Shown piece by piece: positions 57,878 through 64,000 of a DNA stretch of 64,000 nt. Where the stretch lies: contig CACYHP010000001.1 in NCBI GenBank assembly GCA_902774295.1, forward strand, positions 372,001 through 436,000. The letters run 5' to 3'. How positions within the stretch are numbered: the first letter of the stretch is position 1; every line of letters starts with the position of its first letter. The notes beneath the pieces were generated by a model. It saw only the letters and a list, made by a program, of their open reading frames with translations, had not been told where the DNA came from and made no database searches. This DNA comes from an uncultured Bacteroidia bacterium. Its GTDB lineage: Bacteria; Bacteroidota; Bacteroidia; Bacteroidales; F082. The position numbers and the translations under genes were made by a program.

Positions 57878-58510
57878 ATGGTAAAGATATTCATAGAAGG
57901 TCACGATAATAAGGTTCCTGAAAGCGAGTTCTTAAAAGCCATCTTGAAAAAGATGGAGGTGCCATCAGACAAGTATGAAATAATGCCTACGAATGGATAT
58001 ACAAACCTGATGGATTCAGCAGATACCCCCAATATAGAGTTAATGCGTGCCAACACTGATGCTGGTGGTAAGAATCTTGTCATTTTTGATGCGGATTATC
58101 CAGAGAACAATGGAGGCTTTGCCAAACGACAGCATGAATTGATGGATAAAGCTAAAGATTTAGGACTAGAGTTTGAACTTTTCCTTTGGCCTAATAACCA
58201 GAGTGATGGCGACGTGGAGGTGTTGATGGAGAGCATCGCAAGAAAGGATCTTTATCCTGAGTTTTTTGATTGCTTTGGCAAATATGAACGTTGTGTCTCT
58301 CAGCGCAAAAACGAGGATGGAAGTTGCTTCTACACCACACCAAACAGAAAAGGTAAACTACATACTTATTTCCATTCATTACCCATTTCGAAGACTATGA
58401 AAGATAAATTTGGCAAAGGTCAGTGGAGATGGGACAATCCGAAGATTTGGAATCTTGATTCCGAGTCATTGATTCCTATTAAATATTTTTTGTCATCTAA
58501 CTTGAAATAA
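57878..58510 (+). CDS. TOPRIM-like (DUF3226-type) protein partner of the ATPase
   Basis: A 210-residue protein from ATG at 57878 (a TTG two codons upstream is the alternative). MVKIFIEGHDNKVPESEFL has the TOPRIM-like Glu7. LVIFDADYPENNGGF (Asp71, Asp73) is the D-x-D element, and FELFLWPNNQSDGDVEVLM supplies the third conserved strand. It lies 8 bp after the ATPase and overlaps the next ATG by 1 bp (TAATG). Likely the nuclease or effector half of an ATPase-TOPRIM defence pair. The metal site is seen; activity is inferred. Confidence 0.82.
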   Translation: MVKIFIEGHDNKVPESEFLKAILKKMEVPSDKYEIMPTNGYTNLMDSADTPNIELMRANTDAGGKNLVIFDADYPENNGGFAKRQHELMDKAKDLGLEFELFLWPNNQSDGDVEVLMESIARKDLYPEFFDCFGKYERCVSQRKNEDGSCFYTTPNRKGKLHTYFHSLPISKTMKDKFGKGQWRWDNPKIWNLDSESLIPIKYFLSSNLK

Positions 58511-59433
58511 TGAACACAAAAACTTGGACAGCGGAGGCGGTTGAGAGTGCCGTCATTCAAGGCAACCCCAATCTTGAAATAGTGCTTAGCAACTATTTCA
58601 AGGCGTTCATTATGCGGTTAGGTGACCATGATATCAATCTTCAGGAGATCAATTCCACCGATTTGTTGACCCAAAAGATACTTGATGGCATTGAGAAGTT
58701 AGAAGTATTGAGAAGGGAGTTTCTTTCCGTGGTGGAAATATTTGCAACAACCAACAGTCCGTTGCTTAAACAATATCTTCCCTCTTTCTTTGAAAATCTT
58801 CTTGCATTTTACGAGGGTAAAGGCATTAACTTATATTCGGGTACCGGAGCCGATGTGCTTCGAAACGACCATTATCGTTTCTTCAACCAGTTTTTACTCA
58901 TTTCAACAACATCAATGCTTCTTGAAAACAAGAACTTCGATACCTTGAGGGCTATCCTTTATGCCAAGTATAAGATATTCGACACATCATACCACACGCT
59001 CCGCGATGCCAACTACATACGCTTTCGTTCATACAACTATACCTTGAATCAGTATATGAACACTGGCTCGCCTAAGAGGGTTAGTGTAACGGCAGATTAT
59101 ATTCGTAATTACTCATCTTCTTTGGAATTCGACAAGATGGTCCGGGCCGATATTTTGCTTTACTACATATCGTTATGGCATCATGTTGACACCATTTTTG
59201 ACTCTGCTTGGTTCCCTGAACTAAGCGTTTACAATCGCGACGCGCAGATACTTCCACGGTTGGTATCGAAAAAGTATTTTGAAGAGGCAAAAACCCTGTT
59301 TGATGTCAATACGGTGACTGAATTTAAGGAATTGCTCGAAGGTACCACAGAAAATCTTGACCGTATGGGATTGTATCGTGTTCCGTCAGTATTAACGGGT
59401 TTGCTGCATGATACAGTGGGTAGTGTAGAATAA
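58510..59433 (+). CDS. Hypothetical helical protein coupled to the ATPase/TOPRIM pair
   Basis: A 307-residue protein, not recognised. Mostly helical (VESAVIQGNPNLEIVLSNYF, GIEKLEVLRREFLSVVEIFA, YLPSFFENLLAFYEGKGINLY) with no catalytic motif, signal peptide or membrane segment. TAATG overlap with the TOPRIM gene strongly suggests it is a third component of the same operon, perhaps a sensor or scaffold. 28 bp separate it from the next small gene, whose base composition differs. Confidence 0.65.
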   Translation: MNTKTWTAEAVESAVIQGNPNLEIVLSNYFKAFIMRLGDHDINLQEINSTDLLTQKILDGIEKLEVLRREFLSVVEIFATTNSPLLKQYLPSFFENLLAFYEGKGINLYSGTGADVLRNDHYRFFNQFLLISTTSMLLENKNFDTLRAILYAKYKIFDTSYHTLRDANYIRFRSYNYTLNQYMNTGSPKRVSVTADYIRNYSSSLEFDKMVRADILLYYISLWHHVDTIFDSAWFPELSVYNRDAQILPRLVSKKYFEEAKTLFDVNTVTEFKELLEGTTENLDRMGLYRVPSVLTGLLHDTVGSVE

Positions 59434-59461
59434 AAAAGTCTATCTTAATAACTCATTCCTA

Positions 59462-59779
59462 ATGACCCTCACCGAAATACAATCCCTTTTAGACGCTCAT
59501 CGCGATGAGATTATGGCTGGCACCACCAAGGCCGACAGGCTGGAGCGTGTTATCGCGCTTCTTGAGCAGGCTTACCCCGATGTGCCGCTCAGTGCTGCCT
59601 TAAACGGCCCCATCACCGACTTCGTCGCCAAGGGCAAACATATCGAGGTCCAACCGTTGATTGATACCCTGCGCGCCCTTAAGTCATACGATGCCGATGC
59701 ACTGGTGATAGGTAACGAAGTGAGTAAAGACTTGTTGGAGTCGATGGCAAATTATATACAACAGTTTATCGCCAAATAG
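59462..59779 (+). CDS. Small hypothetical protein, 105 residues
   Basis: Not recognised. Helical: MTLTEIQSLLDAHRDEIMAG, RLERVIALLEQAYPDVPLSA, IDTLRALKSYDADALVIGNE. It is richer in G+C than both neighbours. It follows the 307-residue gene and precedes the helicase pair by 23 bp, so it could belong to either unit. Confidence 0.55.
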   Translation: MTLTEIQSLLDAHRDEIMAGTTKADRLERVIALLEQAYPDVPLSAALNGPITDFVAKGKHIEVQPLIDTLRALKSYDADALVIGNEVSKDLLESMANYIQQFIAK

Positions 59780-59802
59780 TTTTACCAGCAAAACATATAT
59801 AA

Positions 59803-60615
59803 ATGAGAGATGTTTATGAGTCTGGTCTTATTACTGAGTTAACACAAGGTGCAATCATCAACAATTGTATCTCTGAAGAATATTGTAATTGTAAAGTCTG
59901 GGGATGTGTAATTACGCCACGTTGTGATTTGGCAAATGAAGGTAAAGTTTCAACATTTCATTATTTACCTGTTATAGATTTTGAGTATTGGGTAGATAAG
60001 GTAATGCGTGAAATGCTTAGGAACGATTATTATTCGTCCTTAAAAAACAAAATAAATACTAAATTAGAAAATTCTAAAGCAGGTAAGAATTTGTTGGATG
60101 TATTTGAAAGAAAAGAAGATATATTAAAAGCTGGTGAAGCAGTGCTGAATGCTAAAGAGTATACGGGATTTAAAGAATTGTGTGATGAGTATTATGATGG
60201 AGATATTGAGGCGGAAAAGAAGTATTTGACAGAAGAGAAACATTATAAGACAATATTAAAGGATTTAGTTTCTAATGGAATACACGGTTATTATCTTATC
60301 GAGTCTTGGGATAGTGTTACAGATTATAAAATAATATTATTACGTGATATTCGCAGGATGAGTGTTTCGACTCGTGATGTTTATGAAAACTGGAAAGAAC
60401 GTGGTTTTGAGGATGATGGTTTTTATAGAAGGAATGATGTCTCAGATGCTTCAAAACAAAAAGACTATTATCAGATTTTGAGATGTATAAAATCGCCCTA
60501 TATTGAAAATATCATGCAATCTTTTTCATATAATTTTACAAGAGTTGGAATTCCTTCATTTGGGGAAGATTGTATTGCAAAACTAACTATCACTATTAAG
60601 GCAATATTGTCATGA
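59803..60615 (+). CDS. Hypothetical partner of the helicase, with Cys motif
   Basis: A 270-residue protein. The N-terminal region contains EEYCNCKVWGCVITPRCDLANEGKVSTFHYLPV: the V-I-T-x-x-C-D-L segment recurs in unnamed proteins of defence islands, and the cysteines (about residues 27, 29, 34 and 40) could bind metal. The rest is helical and charged. Its stop overlaps the helicase ATG by 4 bp, so the two are produced together. Function unknown. Confidence 0.6.
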   Translation: MRDVYESGLITELTQGAIINNCISEEYCNCKVWGCVITPRCDLANEGKVSTFHYLPVIDFEYWVDKVMREMLRNDYYSSLKNKINTKLENSKAGKNLLDVFERKEDILKAGEAVLNAKEYTGFKELCDEYYDGDIEAEKKYLTEEKHYKTILKDLVSNGIHGYYLIESWDSVTDYKIILLRDIRRMSVSTRDVYENWKERGFEDDGFYRRNDVSDASKQKDYYQILRCIKSPYIENIMQSFSYNFTRVGIPSFGEDCIAKLTITIKAILS

Positions 60616-62879
60616 AGTATATATTATTCACATACGATGCTTTGGTAGAGCTTACATCTGGTAGATTTTATCAGGTGTCAGAATTTGATAGTGGAAAAAT
60701 GTTGCTCGATCTAATGGTCTCAGGAAATATCAGTGGATGGAGCAATGACAGGTTATTGGCTAATGTCAATGAAAAGGGAATAATTGTATGTACTGAGGTG
60801 ATTGATAGAAGACGTGGGCTTATTTTTGATATGGATTTATTCAACGGATTTGAGCAATGCCCTGTTGATAAGCGAATGATGATGCTTCAGCGCATACTTA
60901 AGTATGCTATCAAATACTTTGATAAACAACAGACTTCGAAGTGTGAATTAGAAATCCAGAACTCTAATTTGACAATTGTTTTTCCATACCCTTTTGCGGC
61001 AAACAAAAAGGTGGACAAGGTATTTGTTGATAGAAATTCATTCAAACAGGATAGAAAAGGAAAAGATTTTTTAACTGTTTATGGTTTTGGTACTGATGAA
61101 GGTAAAAAATTTTCTGCAACAAATGCTCGTAAAGCGGTTGAAGATTTAGAGAAAATAACGGTAGAGAAAAACGAAGGTAACAAAGATAACGTTAACTCAT
61201 TTTTGAAAATCACTGAATTGGAGCCTTTCGACCTACCTATTGACTCCCATATTGATTTTGATCACTGGCTTATATATTTAACTAATCCTCAGAAGTCTTT
61301 CATAACAAAAGAAATAGTAGGTCCAGAACGTTTGGAAGGAGCGGCTGGCACAGGAAAGACAATATCAATGATATTACGATGTGTCTTTATCCTTAAGCAA
61401 AAAATTGCATTAAACCAACCATTTCATATAATTTTTATAACACATTCTCTTGCCACAAAAGAAAGAATTATTGAAGTATTCAAACATGTTTGGAAAGATT
61501 TTGAGTACTACCAAGAAATAGAGGATAATAGGGATTCGAATTCAATATGCGTAACAACATTACAAGAATGGTGTGGTGATCATATTGGCGCTTTTACAAT
61601 TCGTTCTGAACAGTTTCTTGACAAAGATGCAGCGGATTCTAAATTTTGGCAGCGAATGTATGTTGCTCAGGCATTTGATAAGGTTTATTCAGAGACACAA
61701 GCTTCGTTACGAATACTTTGTTCGCCTGAATTTAACAAGTTTCTTTCCGAGACAAATAAAGAAGTAATTTACGAGTTATTTCAACAGGAAATAGCAGTAT
61801 TAATAAAGGGGCGTGCTGGCCAAAACTTGGTGAAGTATAAAGCGCTTAATAGACCTACATACGCAATTCCTCTTAAAAATGATGCTGATAAAGATTTTGC
61901 TTTCGCTGTATATAAAGAATATCGTCAATCATTAATTATTAAAAACCGTTACGACAATGACGATATTGTACTTTCAGCATTAAAGAATCTTGATACTCCT
62001 ATTTGGGATAGGTTAAGAAGCACGGATGGATACGATTGTTGTTTTATAGACGAAACACATTTGTTTAACATTAACGAACTGACAATATTTCAGTATCTAA
62101 ACAAGGAAAGCACTGCTAATCATATAGTGTATGCTATTGATAAGTCTCAGGCTGTTGGTGATTGGGGTATTGACGAAAACCTTATTACAAGCGCTTTTGG
62201 TATTGGCTCGGAAGTAGAGAATAGCTATAATGTAATGTTCAGAAACTCTCCTGAAATAGTTGATTTGGCATTCTGTATTCTTTCTCATGGGGCTTCCCTT
62301 TTTACAAACTTTGACAATCCATTAGATCATTTTGAGTATGGTTTTACTAATGAGCAAGAAAAAAAATGTTCATTCCCTCAATATTATTTGTATAATTCTG
62401 ATGAATTAATGCTTAATGGGTTGTTCTCTCTTCTTAATGAACACTGTAGAGAACATTCAATTAAAAAGTCAAGTGTTTTGATAGCCTTCACTACAGAGAA
62501 TTTGTTGCATGATGCTAAGAAAATCTCTAACGAAAGACATATCCCTTTTGAGTGTTTAACGAGTAGATGTGATATTAATACAGTAAACAAGGCAGCTCTA
62601 AACAACAAATACGTATATGCGGGCATTGATTATGTCGGTGGTTTGGAATTCGAATCAGTTTTCATTGTGGGGGTTGACAAGGGGCGGGTACCACCAGAGG
62701 GAGAAGAAAATCTTGAGTCAAATCATATTCTTAGTTATGCTTGGCATAATAGAATGTATGTGGCAATTACACGTGCAAAGTATTCTGTAACATTATTAGG
62801 TAACAATGTGACCGGAGAAAGTCCATTGTTAGATTTGGCAAAAATATATGAATTGATAAATGTAACTGTTATTGAATAA
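60612..62879 (+). CDS. UvrD/Rep-like superfamily 1 helicase
   Basis: A 755-residue protein. Residues about 1-225 are an unassigned N-terminal region. Walker A EGAAGTGKT (Gly243-Thr250), motif Ia region FIITHSLATKERI, Walker B DCCFIDETHLFNI (near 480), KSQAVG and a C-terminal GIDYVGGLEFESVFIVGVDK and NRMYVAITRAK (motifs V/VI) complete an SF1A core. It resembles helicases paired with small partners in defence loci. The ATPase/TOPRIM genes upstream invite comparison with Gabija (ATPase-TOPRIM plus UvrD-like helicase), but here the parts are on separate genes with extra proteins. Confidence 0.85.
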   Translation: MKYILFTYDALVELTSGRFYQVSEFDSGKMLLDLMVSGNISGWSNDRLLANVNEKGIIVCTEVIDRRRGLIFDMDLFNGFEQCPVDKRMMMLQRILKYAIKYFDKQQTSKCELEIQNSNLTIVFPYPFAANKKVDKVFVDRNSFKQDRKGKDFLTVYGFGTDEGKKFSATNARKAVEDLEKITVEKNEGNKDNVNSFLKITELEPFDLPIDSHIDFDHWLIYLTNPQKSFITKEIVGPERLEGAAGTGKTISMILRCVFILKQKIALNQPFHIIFITHSLATKERIIEVFKHVWKDFEYYQEIEDNRDSNSICVTTLQEWCGDHIGAFTIRSEQFLDKDAADSKFWQRMYVAQAFDKVYSETQASLRILCSPEFNKFLSETNKEVIYELFQQEIAVLIKGRAGQNLVKYKALNRPTYAIPLKNDADKDFAFAVYKEYRQSLIIKNRYDNDDIVLSALKNLDTPIWDRLRSTDGYDCCFIDETHLFNINELTIFQYLNKESTANHIVYAIDKSQAVGDWGIDENLITSAFGIGSEVENSYNVMFRNSPEIVDLAFCILSHGASLFTNFDNPLDHFEYGFTNEQEKKCSFPQYYLYNSDELMLNGLFSLLNEHCREHSIKKSSVLIAFTTENLLHDAKKISNERHIPFECLTSRCDINTVNKAALNNKYVYAGIDYVGGLEFESVFIVGVDKGRVPPEGEENLESNHILSYAWHNRMYVAITRAKYSVTLLGNNVTGESPLLDLAKIYELINVTVIE

Positions 62880-62943
62880 CTATTTGTACGAAATATGAAA
62901 TAATAGAAATATTTTTCTATTTTTCAGATAATCTAAAAAATCA

Positions 62944-63396
62944 ATGATCTTCGACCACCTCAACAACATCACTACCTACAAAGGCCTTTCTCCCGACCTC
63001 TACGAAGGCTTGAAATACTTGCGGCAAGTCTCTCCTGATATCGCTGTTGGCACTCACCAGATTAATCCACGGGTTAAAGCTATTGTGTCGGAGTATGATA
63101 CCAAAAAGGTGAATGAGCATGGTTTTGAAGCACACAAAAAGAATATCGATATTCAATATCTTTTAAAAGGCGAGGAGCGTGTGGCGTGTTTGCCTGTTGA
63201 GAAGCTGAAAGAGACGAAGCCATATAGTGAAGAAAAAGACGCTGCGTTCTTTACAGCAAGCGTTCAGCCTATAGAGATGACGTTAGGTGGTGGGTATTTT
63301 GCAATCTTCTTTCCGCAGGATGGTCATATGCCGCAGTTGTGTGTTAATGATGAGCCAATGATAGTAAAGAAGGTAGTAATAAAGGTTGAAAAATAG
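62944..63396 (+). CDS. YhcH/YjgK/YiaL-family protein, second paralogue
   Basis: A 150-residue protein of standard family length. VGTHQINPRVKAIVSEYDTK, FEAHKKNIDIQYLLKGEERVAC and YFAIFFPQDGHMPQL carry the same metal-ligand pattern as the paralogue at 56196. DNA identity is high in blocks such as GGCGAGGAGCGTGTGGCGTG. The 170-residue copy upstream and this one stand at either edge of the ATPase/helicase region. Probable sugar anomerase-type protein linked to polysaccharide metabolism. Confidence 0.92.
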   Translation: MIFDHLNNITTYKGLSPDLYEGLKYLRQVSPDIAVGTHQINPRVKAIVSEYDTKKVNEHGFEAHKKNIDIQYLLKGEERVACLPVEKLKETKPYSEEKDAAFFTASVQPIEMTLGGGYFAIFFPQDGHMPQLCVNDEPMIVKKVVIKVEK

Positions 63397-63400
63397 TTAG

Positions 63401-63422
63401 CGTTAAGGTTAACGTTAAGGTT
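63401..63422. repeat. CGTTAAGGTTAACGTTAAGG repeat, left copy
   Basis: The block CGTTAAGGTTAACGTTAAGG is nearly repeated at 63669-63690 (AGTTAAGGTAACGTTAAGG). The pair brackets the epimerase remnant. Confidence 0.7.
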
Positions 63423-63485
63423 GGAAGGATAAACGTAGATATTAAAGATTACAGATATCAATCATCACATACGTGACATTATAAT

Positions 63486-63674
63486 ATGAAAAGCATACTT
63501 GTTACTGGCAGTGCGGGATTCATTGGAGCGAATCTTGTGAAGCGACTCTTTAAAGATATGAAGGAGGGCACCATTGTGGGTGTTGATAACCTCAACAGCT
63601 ACTATGATGTTTCTTTGAAGGAATATCGACTCCGTGAACTTGAAGAGTTGAAGCCAGCTAACATAAAAAGTTAA
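63486..63674 (+). pseudogene. NAD-dependent sugar epimerase, N-terminal fragment
   Basis: MKSILVTGSAGFIGANLVKR, then TIVGVDNLNSYYDVSLKEYRL: an extended-SDR start with GxxGxxG as in UDP-glucuronate 4-epimerases (normally about 330-350 residues). After 57 or so matching residues the frame runs into the AGTTAAGGTAACG repeat and stops (N-I-K-S-stop). No later part of the enzyme was found in the remaining 326 bp, so it is a truncated relic. Confidence 0.85.
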
Positions 63675-63690
63675 GGTAACGTTAAGGTTT
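63669..63690. repeat. AGTTAAGGTAACGTTAAGG repeat, right copy
   Basis: Right-hand partner of the repeat at 63401. It supplies the stop codon of the epimerase remnant. Confidence 0.7.
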
Positions 63691-64000
63691 AAAATAAATC
63701 GCGGCATAATTTTACGCGCAGCTAAGCGAACATGTTTCTATCCTTCGGTTAACCTCCAGAGGGTTATAATAAAATCTTTGAAACACGCATAACACATAAA
63801 AACATCATATATCAAGGCTCCAATATCAGTCACATATTCAGATCAACAGCTCCATATCATCGTCGAGGAATTCATTACCATGCAGCTCTGTGAGTTCACT
63901 TTCAAAGGTGGTGTGCTCGTACATTCTTTATCGCGCGATGGAAGAAAGAAACCGCTGGCGGCAATATTTACGATAGCAATCTGTTAGAATCAAAAGATTG
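63675..64000. other. Window end, no confident gene
   Basis: After the repeat there is A/T-rich sequence, with GGTTATAATAAAATC resembling GGTTGTAATAAAATG downstream of the first YhcH gene (about 56720). A 28-residue reverse frame (63838-63924, MYEHTTFESELTELHGNEFL and on) and a short + strand frame running off the window are both too weak to call. Confidence 0.6.

Noticed and set aside
63879..63986. Short + strand frame near the window end as a gene
   Set aside because: About 35 codons, no family features, and other frames in the same stretch are equally open. Evidence is insufficient.

Overview
The window looks like chromosomal DNA of an uncultured gut- or rumen-type member of the Bacteroidales. 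The signs are promoters of the TTG/TTTG-N19-22-TAnnTTTG type, a UpxY-type NusG paralogue heading a polysaccharide locus, an EF-G2-like factor, a PorT-like beta-barrel, an exosortase-like protein, and mobile-element genes of Bacteroides type. No 16S or other species marker is present, so the family is left open.

Layout. (1) 1-12365 is the 3' part of a surface-polysaccharide operon on the + strand: aminotransferase, NeuD-like acyltransferase, CBS-nucleotidyltransferase, five glycosyltransferase-type genes (one of them HlpA-like), a Wzx flippase, a LicC-like/CobD-like fusion followed by LicD, and two adjacent initiating sugar-phosphate transferases. tRNA-Asn(GTT) follows. (2) 12856-27680 is a housekeeping block: adenosine-kinase-like PfkB, EF-G2-like GTPase homologue, MnmA, exonuclease III, ClC channel with CBS domains, exosortase-like protein, PorT-like protein, nitrilase, TrkA and an LTA-synthase-like sulfatase. 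It is studded with short inverted repeats ending in GTCATTTCGA. One of these contains a GIY-YIG nuclease gene between its arms. (3) tRNA-Gln(CTG) at 27709-27781 carries a 20.4-kb integrated element (27784-48154) bounded by a 14-bp direct repeat. It has a tyrosine integrase, an excisionase-like HTH protein, a six-gene type I restriction operon with AIPR, HExxH and methylase-like additions, a serine recombinase, an EVE-like protein, an HTH-ADP-ribosylglycohydrolase fusion, and two genes interrupted by in-frame TGA. No relaxase or conjugation gene was seen. (4) From 48203 a second polysaccharide locus starts with upxY, a nucleotide-sugar dehydrogenase, a broken second dehydrogenase and, later, rmlA.

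(5) The second locus is interleaved with accessory cassettes: a proteasome-like Ntn-hydrolase with small partners and a membrane protein (51529-53676), a two-gene membrane cassette (55207-56147), and an AAA ATPase/TOPRIM-like/unknown/helicase region (56835-62879) lying between two paralogous YhcH/YjgK genes. The window ends in a truncated sugar-epimerase remnant beside short repeats.

How the genes fit together. The first locus would build lipid-linked sugars, flip them, and possibly decorate them with a phospho-amino-alcohol through the fusion protein and LicD. The tRNA-Gln element reads as a mobile defence island. The 51-63 kb interval reads as a second accumulation of conflict-type genes inside a capsule locus. 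All functional calls come from reading protein motifs by eye. No database search was possible.
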